Assembly (NCBI GenBank): GCA_001313085.1
Contig: BBFE01000057.1
Location: 1 to 24,231 of the forward strand
Length of the DNA: 24,231 nucleotides
Source: Paenibacillus sp. JCM 18996
GTDB taxonomy: Bacteria; Bacillota; Bacilli; Paenibacillales; NBRC-103111
Direction: 5' to 3'
Both the position numbers and the translations under genes were made by a program. A model generated the notes under the pieces. That model made no database searches, had not been told where the DNA came from, and saw nothing but the letters and a program-made list of their open reading frames with translations. Position 1 is the stretch's first letter; every line of letters begins with the position of its first letter. Shown piece after piece: positions 6,653 through 14,914 of this stretch.

Positions 6653-6760
6653 GTAGAGCGTTATTTCGCAGCTTTGAAAAAAAAGGAGCGCCTCAGTATG
6701 ATAGGGTTACACAACGGGTCAAAAGCCCTTAGAAGCCTATCATCTAGGAGGACGCTCTAC
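6653..6760 (+). ncRNA. Candidate IS110 bridge RNA / structured leader
   Basis: Directly upstream of the IS110-type transposase start. An outer stem GTAGAGCGTT (6653-6662) pairs with GACGCTCTAC (6751-6760). An inner stem ATGATAGG (6698-6705) pairs with CCTATCAT (6736-6743). A small GGG/CCC hairpin lies within the inner loop. The AGGAGG ribosome binding site is next to the closing stem. IS110-group elements are known to carry a bridge RNA in the non-coding left end that base-pairs with target and donor DNA; position and fold fit, but its guide loops have not been tested. Confidence 0.45.
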
Positions 6761-6761
6761 T

Positions 6762-7230
6762 ATGAAGTTTAAAGCCCAGAAGCGACAAAATCATCTCATT
6801 GAAAGAATTACCGCTTGAAAGAATTACCGCCCAGCATCTTATTGTGGGATCGACATCGCCCAAGAAAACCATGTGGCGCGAGCCGTGAATTTCCGCGGAA
6901 TTGTGCTAAGTGAACCCCTCTTGTTTCCAAATGACGAGGACGGATTTCGCTCTCTTCTCCAATGGATCCGGAACCTGCATGCTACTTACCAACTAACCGA
7001 GGCTGTGATTGGCATGGAGCCGACGGGGCATTATTGGCAGAATGAGTCCAAGTGGTGGCTATCAGGTCATTCCTTTGAAGTGGTTTTGCTGAACCCTCAC
7101 TTGGTAAAGAAGAATAAAGAGAATCGCGACAATACCACGTCAAAAAAAAGTGATGTCAAGGACGCCCTTGTCATCACCGACATGGTCAAAAAACGGGTAT
7201 TACGCCTTTAGGGAGAAATCCTGCGAATAA
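6762..7230 (+). pseudogene. IS110-family transposase, truncated (DEDD domain only)
   Basis: N-terminal RuvC-like DEDD domain of an IS110 transposase. The conserved parts are the first Asp motif (GIDIAQENHVARAVNF after correction), VIGMEPTGHYWQN with the catalytic Glu, VVLLNPHLVKKNKE, and KSDVKDALVITDMVK with the third and fourth acidic positions. The gene is broken three ways. A 16-bp tandem duplication (TTGAAAGAATTACCGC twice, about 6798-6829) shifts the frame. One G is missing at about 6847 (GGG to GG). An A run near 7188-7193 has one base too many. After DMVKNGYYAF the frame ends at a TAA within unrelated IS-end sequence, so the C-terminal Tnp_20 serine domain is gone. Full-length members have about 400 residues; about 150 are left. 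It cannot be active. Confidence 0.8.
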
Positions 7231-7271
7231 GCGAGCATTTGCGAGCAAATTAAATCATACTGAGGGAGCGT
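7207..7271 (+). repeat. IS 3'-end fragment fused to the IS110 remnant
   Basis: Starts inside the last codons of the truncated transposase and repeats the sequence at 4804-4864 (GAAATCCTGCGAAT ... AAATCATACTGAGGGAGC). A hairpin GGCTGCC/GGCAGCC follows at about 7277-7306. The junction looks like a deletion that joined the IS110 left part to the right end of another element. Confidence 0.5.
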
Positions 7272-7363
7272 AACGGGCTGCCGAATCGGATCATCATTGG
7301 CAGCCTCGTTGTGCATTTTTTATTCAGCTTTCGTACCCTTTAGCTGAATATTCACCAAGTTAT

Positions 7364-7714
7364 TTAACTATTCATCGCAGTAATTAAGAAACAAATTGCT
7401 GTGAGAAAAGATAAAGGTGTCATAACAAGCTTTTCCTTTTTTACTTTTGGACAAAGCATTCATAATGGTATTTACTATTAAATAAAAAAGCAAAAAAAGT
7501 AACACACTCCTTTTGCAATAGTTTTTTTTAAAGCACCTATCGAGATTACATTCCCCGCTTGTAGTATAAACAAGATTGCAACCAACTGAATTAATACTGA
7601 AATCGCACACGCAACTCTCATTTGTTTTGGCATTACTTTATACTTACCACCCATTGCAAAATCTCCGTAAGGTAAACCCATTGCTAACAATATGTACAAA
7701 ATAGCAACCGCCAA
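7364..7714 (-). CDS. Small multi-pass membrane protein, N-terminus lost, three apparent frameshifts
   Basis: Unnamed family of small Bacillota membrane proteins. Seen: helix LLAVAILYILLAMGLPYGDF, the conserved loop AMGGKYKVMPKQMRV, helix SVLIQLVAILFILQAGNVIS, then after correction a third helix (VCYFFAFYLIVNTIMNALSK), the basic SKSKKEKLVMTP motif and a last helix ending FLITAMNS. The frame needs A7492-7498 to be six, A7484-7489 to be five and T7437-7442 to be five; corrected length is about 115 residues. Homologues as I recall them have extra residues before the first helix. Here that region reads instead as the C-terminus of the nucleotidyltransferase in another frame, so the true start may be missing and only a TTG at 7714 is available. 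Confidence 0.6.
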
Positions 7715-8482
7715 AAGCGGTACACGGAAGGAGCAGTTTCCTTTGGAACGCCTACGCCTTGAGCTATGATAGCTGGTTCCAATTCCTCAGCTTGCTGAGC
7801 TAGCCAATACAATAACTTAAGCTTTTATCGAATGTCTCTCCATGAAGATGTGGGGGTTCAGTATCAAAGTATCTATACAAATCCTTCAAGCTCTGTATGC
7901 TACCTCTCATATTTGATTCCTTTTCCCATTCCCAAGGTGAGCGTGCCAAATACTTCGCCGCATGTGGGATTCCCCACCAAAACGAGTTTATTTTTTTTAG
8001 ATAAGCCTTTTCAAGTGGAGTTTGTTCTGGAATAGGTTGATAGTCCCACATAAATACATCATTCATCTTTGGAAGAGGATTACGGTTAAATAAAATCTTA
8101 GTTTGTTCTGGGATTTTTTTACTTCTGACTGATTCAACCAATACCAATCTACGGTCAACGGTCCCGTTGAACTGTCGTAACAAACTGATAAATATGCTCC
8201 TCCTAGAGGGGCATTCTGGGGTGCTTCCATGATGATGATAGGTGAAGAAATTCGTGATATAAAATTATGCTTTGAATCAATTATCTCATCCCAATGCGGG
8301 TCGGAGATCACCAAAAAAAATGTCAATATCGCTTAAATAATCTTGTTCGCCTCGTCCTAACGAGCCAAGTAACCATACTGTTTCAACTCGGGAGTCTTGT
8401 TCTAATGTTTTAGTAATATTGCTTAGCAATGTTTCCTATTGTTCTTATGACATTCAAACAATGCATCAGTAACTTTATCCAT
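7684..8482 (-). CDS. Nucleotidyltransferase-domain protein, frameshifted, fused end
   Basis: Polymerase-beta-type nucleotidyltransferase, the fold of aminoglycoside adenylyltransferases; substrate unknown. The signature is TVWLLGSLGRGEQDYLSDID, that is GS-x(n)-D-x-D with the two metal-binding Asp. Then come LGGAYLSVCYDSSTGPLTVD with a further acidic residue, and a helical C-terminal region (FWWGIPHAAKYLARSPWEWE). ATG at 8482 follows AAGGA. Breaks as written are a missing base near 8435 (probably GGG to GG), A8313-8320 (eight, should be seven), T8114-8120 (seven, should be five), and a shift at T7823-7826. With these repaired the frame continues LLYWLAQQAEELEPAIIAQG to a TAG at 7686, about 265 residues, overlapping the next gene by 31 bases. 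The extreme C-terminus is therefore doubtful. Confidence 0.65.
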
Positions 8483-8613
8483 TGTCCTTACTCCCTAAGT
8501 TAATGTGTTTACCAATTTTTTTAGTGCAAAATGGACAGTGCATCTAGAGAAAGAATTAAATAAATCTTTTCTAATTCCGCATTACTGCCCAATAGCTTAA
8601 TGAGGCCGCCCGA

Positions 8614-9711
8614 TTAACCTCGCTGCGGCCCCATAACAGGAAGTAAAATCTCAACGGTAGTCCCTTTCCCAACTTCACTTTCGATCCGCATGGTTCCTTT
8701 ATGGTTTTGGATAATCCGCTGTGAAACCATTAAACCTAGTCCTGTTCCATTTTCTTTTGAAGTGAAGAACGGGTTACCGATTTTAGTTAATTCATCTTTT
8801 GGTATTCCACACCCTTGATCTATGATCCGAATGCAAACGTTATCGTCTATCCTCTTGGCTTTGATAAAAAAAACTTCTCCGCCTTTGGGCATGGATTCAA
8901 TAGCATTCTTTAAAACATTGATAAATACCTGTTTAAGATTACCCTGACTACGAATTAGAATTAATGATAAATTGGGATCGAACTCTTTTATTATTTGAGC
9001 ATTGCAGAGGTGTGCCTGCCCTTCCAATAATGTTACAACGTGATTTAATTTATCTATCAGGCTCCTTGACCCATATTCATCAGTTGCAGGTTTAGCTAAC
9101 TCCAACAACTGACTTACAATTCCATTGATTCGATCAATCTCCGATAACATTACTTCGTAACGTAGTTTCTTTTTTTATTCTCGATGTCTTCGCTCTGATC
9201 AAGCTGTACAAATCCTCGGATACTGGTTAGAGGGTTCCTTATTTCATGAGCAATCCCCGCAGCCAATTTTCCAACCAACGAAAGTTTTTTTTCTGTTTCC
9301 CTGACTTTTTTTCTTCTCTTATTTTTTTTGATCTGTAATATTAACAACCTGTGATATGTATATGTCATTCACAGTGTTTCCCTGTTTATCTCGTTCTACT
9401 GTGACATTTAAAAGCCCCCATATAATGTCCCCAGATTTATGTATATACCTTTTCTCTATTTGATAACCATCTATTTCACCTTGTGCCAATTTATTCCATA
9501 ACTCCAGATCAGCTTCTAAATCTTCAGGATGGGTGACAGATGGAACACTAAGATTTAATAATTCACTTTCGGTATATCCTAACATTTTGCATAGAGATGG
9601 ATTAACCTTATAACTCCCATCAAAAGATAACAATGCCATTCCAATGGGGGATATTTCAAATACACGAACAAAAAAAAGATGTTGATCATTCAAATGTGAT
9701 AGGGTTAGCAT
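8614..9711 (-). CDS. PAS-domain sensor histidine kinase (sporulation-kinase type), frameshifted
   Basis: Soluble single-PAS histidine kinase, about 362 residues after correction; no membrane segment is seen. Start ATG at 9711 follows GGAGG at five bases. Domains are PAS (about 15-130, with [20 protein letters not shown]), PAC tail VNITDQK, HisKA with the phospho-accepting His in [19 protein letters not shown], then the HATPase. ATPase boxes are N ([17 protein letters not shown]), G1 ([13 protein letters not shown]), F (NPFFTSK) and G2 ([12 protein letters not shown]). Breaks are A9322-9329, A9306-9312 and A9170-9176, each needing two fewer. Runs of eight at 9285-9292, 9670-9677 and in the ATPase domain are in frame and would also fit as five. 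No response regulator is adjacent, as is usual for orphan kinases feeding the Spo0 phosphorelay, but that role is inference. Confidence 0.85.
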
Positions 9712-10003
9712 CCGATCCTCCGCTTAAAGCAGTTACATTAAGCATCTTAATAAATTGATTAATCATTAAGACATTGTAACACCAATTTACAGTTTGTAGT
9801 ATTGGAATACATTGATTTTTTATGTGGTGCTATTGCACTAAACTGCCCGTTAGTTTAGCGCCGCCGCTCAGTCTACAACTTTATTTTCTCAGTCTATTGG
9901 TTTATTTCTTTTGACAAATCGTACCTTTTAAATTGATTAATAACGCTTGAGCGATTCTACCATATATTGCTAGAAAGAGATTGATTAGGTTACGAGGTCA
10001 AGT
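9712..10003. other. Intergenic with a short hairpin and an IS-like 11-mer
   Basis: AT-rich, no gene. CTAAACT/AGTTTAG (about 9838-9858) frames GCCCGTT. The 11-mer CTGCCCGTTAG inside it (9843-9853) occurs again at 6635-6645, immediately before the IS110 left end, which suggests a mobile-element scar. Confidence 0.35.
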
Positions 10004-10041
10004 AACTTCAGGCTGAAAGGTCGAACCCTCAGCCTGAAGTT
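10004..10041 (-). terminator. 13-bp perfect hairpin at the end of the hydrolase gene
   Basis: AACTTCAGGCTGA and TCAGCCTGAAGTT pair perfectly around a 12-base loop. The corrected hydrolase stop codon TGA lies in the 5' arm. There is no T tract after the stem on the minus strand, so it is a stem-stabilised 3' end or a weak terminator. Confidence 0.4.
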
Positions 10042-10895
10042 AAAAAAATCATAAAGTTCAAGTTGCACGGCTAAAACCGATCCAGTATGATCATAGTCTT
10101 GCATTCGATGCAACTCTGCGTTCGGGATGAGAGACGCTAGATATTCCGCGTGGCGTATAGGTACAATGTGATCGGCTTTGCTATGCCAGAACGCAACAGG
10201 AACTTGAATTTTTTTTGCAGCGGGATGTCCCATGGTTGCCCAAAAAATCACATAATCATCTACCATCCCTTCCACTTGCCGAGCAGCTTCAATCAAGAAT
10301 TGTTTAAAAAACGGGAACCAGATCATCTGAAATTAACTCTCGATCCAATTCTGGAAGGTTAGCGATATAATACAACGTGAAGCGGTCTGGGTCAGCATTG
10401 ACCATATTTGCTAACTGACTTATGTATGCTCGGGTGGATTCAGGACCCTGAAGGCAAGTCTTTTCTTCATTAGAGAGACCTTCATTTCCAAGGATATCGA
10501 TAGGACCAATTCCACAAATAACGGCAATTTTTTTTCGAACACGAGTCGGCATCCTATACGCACAGGCTAGAGCAAAAGGACCACCTCCAGAAATACCTAC
10601 AATAGAAAAAACGTTCAACACCAAGTTCGTCAGCCAAAGCTTCTATATCCTGGCACCAATCTTCAAGTGTTCTTCCTTCTTTTGCATCCGACAACCCGTA
10701 CCCAGGTCGTTCCGGTACGATGATTCGCAACGGAACTGGACCTTCCTTTGCAATAGACTCTAGTCGGGTGGCGTAGATTTGGAAACGAGCTCCCGGCGTT
10801 CCATGAAATACGAAGACCACTTCACCATCACTTTGACCATACTCTGCAAAGCCAAGTTTTCTACCGTCAGACAACATTACGGTACAATCACTCAT
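10029..10895 (-). CDS. Alpha/beta hydrolase, three apparent frameshifts
   Basis: Alpha/beta-hydrolase-fold enzyme with no signal peptide; substrate not predictable. Order of motifs: oxyanion loop VVFVFHGTPGARFQIYATRL, RIIVPERPGYGLSDAKEGR (typical of proline-iminopeptidase/haloperoxidase-like members), nucleophile elbow GISGGGPFALACAYRMPTRV with Ser in G-x-S-x-G, acid AFWHSKADHIVPIRHAEYLA, and His in MQDYDHTGSV. ATG at 10895 has GGAGG at eight bases and gives MSDCTVMLSDGRKLGFAEYG; the ATG at 10910 has no site. Breaks are A10606-10611, A10306-10311 (six, should be five) and A10042-10048 (seven, should be six). With these the protein ends LYDFLTSG and has 287 residues, normal for the family. As written it is three overlapping ORFs and the last reads on to 9985. 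Confidence 0.85.
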
Positions 10896-10998
10896 GTACT
10901 CAACCTCCATTTCAATTTAATAATTTGTATTCTATAAAAGTAATTACAGAACCTTCATACTTCTTCAAAATAACTCCCGTTACTTCAATGAACCAAAA

Positions 10999-11077
10999 GA
11001 GGAGTTGCCTGAAGCAAGCTCCTCCATTATCCTGCCCGATAGTTCAACAGGCTGCCACGGATGCTAGCAGCCTGTTG
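10999..11077. repeat. Two adjacent strong hairpins
   Basis: GAGGAGTTGC (10999-11008) pairs with GCAAGCTCCTC (11014-11024) with one bulge. CAACAGGCTGC (11045-11055) pairs perfectly with GCAGCCTGTTG (11067-11077). No gene ends here and no T tract follows. GGCTGC-type stems also flank the IS remnant at 7277-7306, so these may be element ends or leftover attenuators. Confidence 0.45.
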
Positions 11078-11406
11078 CCATGCCGCTCTTGTTCTCCGTC
11101 GTATTATGAGGTCAGCCAGTTTTTTTACTGGTTGCGAAGTTTTTTCCTGATTCTCTAAGAATTTCTGACATGCCTCCGTTACAGTGAAGTGATTTTCCTT
11201 CACGTATGATTTCCAGCTTCGCTACGACTTTCAATAAATCTGGCTCAACCGCTTCAGGGGTTATCTACCGAAGGAAAAAACATCAGTATTTTCTGCGATA
11301 AAAAAAATGCATAGTCAAAATAGCAAGGTTGAAAAAAACGGTAATTGCAATAAGTGAACATTTTTTTTCGCAAGTTTTGCACTCCTACCAGGGCGTCTTA
11401 AGATCA
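11078..11406. other. Intergenic, nothing recognised
   Basis: About 330 bases without a supported gene. Several long A and T runs (11302-11307, 11334-11339, 11361-11368) prevent any frame from staying open. Confidence 0.35.
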
Positions 11407-11682
11407 ATGGACAAGAATGAGCATATTCAACTTTTAAATCGTCATGTTGATTATCTTGAACAACAATACAATTGGATTGATTCGCTTGGTCATACCAAAC
11501 CAACGAACGGTGTATTTTATCTCTTAGAAAGGTTTCATCTTAATCATCGAGTGGCATTTATAAATTCTGCCCAATCGCCTCATCCAGTTTCGTTGTGCGA
11601 ATGCGTCCACGTCCAAGAACGCCAGAGAAAGTCATTTTCTGACGGTCACGAGCAACCAAAACACATACTTGGTCGTTGCTGA
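11407..11682 (+). CDS. Unrecognised ORF truncated by an IS1595 fragment
   Basis: From ATG 11407 the frame reads MDKNEHIQLLNRHVDYLEQQ and YNWIDSLGHTKPTNG, protein-like and helical. At about 11565 it runs into the antisense strand of the IS1595 transposase, where it becomes meaningless. It may be the 5' part of a host or element gene cut by the insertion. No function can be given; the start lacks a good ribosome binding site. Confidence 0.25.
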   Translation: MDKNEHIQLLNRHVDYLEQQYNWIDSLGHTKPTNGVFYLLERFHLNHRVAFINSAQSPHPVSLCECVHVQERQRKSFSDGHEQPKHILGRC

Positions 11683-12031
11683 TGCCGCGATATTTGGCTT
11701 TGCCGCCGCGTTTATGTGGCTTGCGTTCAGAAATGTTCCTTTTCCCCTTTTCAGAGAATAAGAAGTAGGTCTCGTCCATTTCGACGATTCCCTGGAACGC
11801 TTTAGTTAGAATTTGTTTCAGAGCTGACAGAATCTTATGCCGCCAGTAAAAAAGGTTACATACGAGACCTCATCATGCAACAGCTTATGCTTTTTTTCTC
11901 ATGGATTTCATCAATAGCACGAATAGGAGTCGCCAAACCTTTGGTTCGGGACTGCAAAAAAAGTATATAAGTTCTTACTTGCCACTATCGTCCAGTGCTT
12001 CAGCAAGCTTCTTCAATTCCTTTAAATCCAT
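11558..12031 (-). pseudogene. IS1595-family transposase remnant
   Basis: The recognisable part is YWRHKILSALKQ followed by FQGIVEMDETYFLFSEKG, which carries the first catalytic Asp (DET) of the ISXO2-like DDE domain. RKPHKRGGKAKYRGISNDQV, CVLVARDRQKMTFSG and LGRGRIRTTKLDEAIGQNL follow. It then stops at 11558, before the remaining catalytic residues. Upstream an ATG at 12031 opens MDLKELKKLAEALDDSGK and stops. The zinc-ribbon N-terminal region is scrambled by indels at T/A runs (11890-11896 and 11956-11962). Full members have about 300 residues; about half is left. No terminal inverted repeats could be fixed. Confidence 0.7.
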
Positions 12032-12288
12032 GGGAAAATCATCTCCGAGCCATGATATTCCCTTTATTATAGAACAAATGTTCTTATTTATCAAATATCA
12101 ACAATGTGGTTTAACATAGCCGTAATAAAAAAACTTCATCAGTGGCAGCGGGCTTAGTATCGCTAATTTTGTTTATTATCAGTGCACACTCCTGCTATAA
12201 ATTCAACAGGCATTTTAAAAAAAAATTACTGTTCCCAACTTTATTTTTTCGCAAACACAAGGAATGAAACAATTACGGTTCAAAATAT
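12032..12288. other. Intergenic, nothing recognised
   Basis: AT-rich stretch between the IS1595 remnant and the glmS terminator. No supported gene. Confidence 0.35.
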
Positions 12289-12340
12289 AAAAAAAATCCC
12301 GTACTGACAAGGGATTTGTCAATACGGGATGCTCTTTTTT
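12289..12340 (-). terminator. Strong bidirectional terminator downstream of glmS
   Basis: ATCCCGTAcTGACAA and TTGTCAaTACGGGAT form a 14-15 pair stem with a five-base loop. Eight A on the left act as T tract for the minus strand, and CTCTTTTTT on the right serves the plus strand. It lies about 140 bases after glmS. Confidence 0.85.
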
Positions 12341-12409
12341 AGTGCCAACTTAAATTATAGCTCGGTGCCAAAATTAATTATATTGTATGCCATTTGCAAT
12401 TATAACCCA

Positions 12410-12446
12410 CAGTATGCAACTTTGTTAGTCAGTATGCAACTTTGTT
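12410..12446. repeat. 17-bp direct repeat, 20-bp period
   Basis: CAGTATGCAACTTTGTT occurs at 12410-12426 and again at 12430-12446, separated by AGT. It lies between the glmS stop and its terminator, so it would be in the glmS 3' untranslated region. Confidence 0.8.
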
Positions 12447-12481
12447 GTTTTTTCAACAGCATTCACACACACCCAACAACC

Positions 12482-14313
12482 TTACTCCACAGTCACGCTC
12501 TTCGCCAAGTTCCTTGGCTTATCGACATCGTTGCCGCGTGCCAGCGAAGCGTAGTAGCTCAGCAGCTGCAAAGGAATCACGGCCAAGGCCGGCGTCAGCA
12601 GAGCATCCGTCTTCGGAATGGTGATCAAATCATCCACCGATTTGTGAAGCTCCTGCTCTCCTTCGGAATGGACACCGATGACGTAAGCACCGCGGGCTTT
12701 GACTCCCTTGATGTTGCTCAGCGTCTTCTCGAACAGCTCCTCTTGTGTTGCCAGAGCGATCACCGGGATGCCTTCTTCGATCAGCGCGATTGTACCGTGC
12801 TTCAGTTCTCCGGCAGCATAAGCTTCGGAGTGAATGTAGGAGATCTCTTTCAGTTTCAGAGAGCCTTCCAATGCTACCGCATAATCCAAACCGCGGCCAA
12901 TGAAGAACAGGTCTTCATGCTTCGAGATTTGCTCGGCGAACGCTTTGATGCTGTCCGCTTGTGCCAGCAGGGCTTGCACTTGCGAAGGAAGCTGCTGCAG
13001 CGCAGCAATCATCTCTTTGATATACACGGCGTCCTGCGTTCCCAAAGTTTGCGCCAAATGCAATCCAAACAGGTAGAAAGCCACCAGCATGGTCGTATAT
13101 GCTTTTGTGGAAGCAACGGCTATTTCAGGACCTGCTACCGTAATGATGACATGGTCGGCTTCACGGGCTACGGAGCTGCCTACCACGTTAGTGATGGCCA
13201 GCACTTGGCGCCGTTGCGCCTGGCTTCGCGAAGAGCCGCGAGCGTATCCGCAGTTTCACCGGATTGGCTGACTACGATCACCAGAGTGTCTTTCGTAATA
13301 ATAGGCGAACGGTAACGATATTCGGAAGCCACGTCCGTTTCCACTGGGATCCGTGCCAGCTTCTCGATGATATTCTTGCCGACCAACCCTGCATGATACG
13401 CGGTACCGCAGGCAACGATATGGATGCGGCTGAAGCCGCGAATTTGTTCCGGTGTCAGATTAATCTCTGTCAGCTGGACACTGTCCCCGTTCTCGGAAAT
13501 GCGGCCTGTCATCGTGTCGCGGTAAGCTTTCGGCTGCTCATGAATCTCTTTCAGCATAAAATGCTCATAGCCGCCCTTTTCCGCAGTGGTGATATCCCAC
13601 TCAACGTGGAACAGATCGCGCGAGATCATATTTCCGTTGAAATCCATCAGCTCTACGCCTCCGGTAGTCAACACCGCAATCTCTCCGTCCTCAAGAATAT
13701 ACACATCGCGGGTGTGCTCCAGAATAGCGGGAATGTCAGATCCGATGAAGCTCTCTCCTTCGCCAACGCCGACAATCAACGGGCTCGCAAAACGTGCGGC
13801 AACCAGCTTGCCCGGTTCATGCTCAGTCAGAACCCCCCAGCGCAAAAGCCCCATGCAGCTTCTTCACCGCTTTTTTGCACAGTGCTTACAATATCTCCGT
13901 CGTACAGCTCAGCCAAAAGATGAGACACAACTTCAGTATCGGTCTCCGAGACGAAGTTATGGCCTTTGGCCGTAAGCTCTTCTTTCAAAGCAAGAAAGTT
14001 CTCGATAATTCCGTTATGCACAACAGTGAACTTGCTGGAATTGTCGGCGTGCGGATGGGAGTTCCTGTCGGAAGGCGCCCCGTGAGTCGCCCAGCGCGTA
14101 TGCCCGATTCCAACGTTACCCACCAGAGGAGCACCCGACAGTATCGCTTCCAGGTTCGTTAAACGTCCTTCGGATTTTTTTCAGCTCCAAACCATTTTCC
14201 GTCACTACGGCGATCCCTGCGGAATCATAACCGCGGTATTCGAGCTTTCTTAATCCTTCAATCAAAATATCCTGAGTCGGTCTGAAACCGATATATCCAA
14301 CAATACCACACAT
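12482..14313 (-). CDS. glmS: Glutamine-fructose-6-phosphate aminotransferase GlmS, frameshifted as written
   Basis: Makes glucosamine-6-phosphate from fructose-6-phosphate and glutamine, the entry step to UDP-GlcNAc. After Met removal the N-terminal Cys of [20 protein letters not shown] is the class II amidotransferase nucleophile. [18 protein letters not shown] and HNGIIENF complete the glutaminase site. Two SIS domains follow ([40 protein letters not shown]), ending [13 protein letters not shown]. The ATG at 14313 has GGAGG at eight bases. Four breaks: A14175-14181 (seven to six), T13871-13876 (six to five), C13833-13838 (six to five), and one missing G near 13204. Corrected length is 609 residues, the family norm. 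Regulation is through the glmS ribozyme in the leader. It lies directly downstream of glmM. Confidence 0.95.
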
Positions 14314-14489
14314 AGTAGTAACCTCCATTTTTTCTATAAGCCGCTTGGGCTGTTTGTCAAGGAATCTGTCCATTTTTTTTCAAAAAAAATGTAAAACACA
14401 AATAGGCCGGTAATCACCGATTTTTTAAAAAAATCAAACATGCTAATCGCATCATGCCGGAGTTTTGTTGATCCAGTCACCCGAATCCT

Positions 14490-14687
14490 TTGTTCTCCTA
14501 GCTTGTCGGTAGTTGATGTACTACCGGAAGGTCCCCGCCGAATGTTTCGAACACCTTCACCTCGTCAACTTGCTTCATTGGTCAGGCATCATAGCTTGTA
14601 TGATCCGTTCCAATCCGCTCCGTCCCACAGCCATAAAGGCGATGTCAAGAGTTCGCGGCTCCCGATATGTAAGCAAGTTCTGGCGCT
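14490..14687 (-). ncRNA. glmS ribozyme (GlcN-6-P activated)
   Basis: The conserved core is present on the minus strand. The self-cleavage site is A/GCGCCAGAACT (cut between 14687 and 14686). P1 is AACTTGC (14679-14673) with GCAAGTT (14573-14567), followed directly by GACGAGG, then TTCGAAACATTCGGCGGGG and ACCTTCCGG (about 14541-14523). A downstream P4-type hairpin GGTAGT/ACTACC follows. The P1 loop is unusually long, 99 bases. Cleavage would lie about 55-60 bases after the predicted start site and about 370 bases before the glmS ATG. The 3' boundary is approximate. Confidence 0.88.
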
Positions 14688-14742
14688 TGGTCTTGCTGTA
14701 ACCTCAACCCACCTTTCCATCCTTGAATCAAAGCATATATAC

Positions 14743-14772
14743 ATAGTATTCATTTTTTCGGCTCCGGCGCAA
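14743..14772 (-). promoter_or_regulatory. glmS promoter candidate
   Basis: On the minus strand TTGCGC (14772-14767), an 18-base spacer holding a six-A run, and TACTAT (14748-14743). The spacer becomes 17 if that run is inflated by one, as elsewhere in the window. The position fits the ribozyme cleavage site. Confidence 0.5.
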
Positions 14773-14858
14773 CTTAAGATTACATTAAGAGGCTTTTCTG
14801 AGAAAATTTTCAGCTTACACCGTGAATACTTGAAATATCCTTTCTTATACAATACAAC

Positions 14859-14889
14859 AAAAGGCTTCCCGATGAAACACCGGAAAGCC
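14859..14889 (-). terminator. glmM terminator
   Basis: On the minus strand GGCTTTCCG and CGGGAAGCC form a nine-pair stem with one mismatch, followed by TTTTGTTG. It separates the cdaA-cdaR-glmM unit from the separately promoted glmS. Confidence 0.75.
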
Positions 14890-14914
14890 AGGTAATGTTT
14901 ACCACCTTAATTAA

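Noticed and set aside
12329..13315. 328-codon open frame on the plus strand
   Set aside because: It is the complement of the glmS coding region; composition is that of an antisense shadow and the GlmS motifs are on the minus strand.
13264..14162. Plus-strand frames opposite the glmS N-terminal half
   Set aside because: Antisense shadows with low-complexity R/S/H-rich translation.
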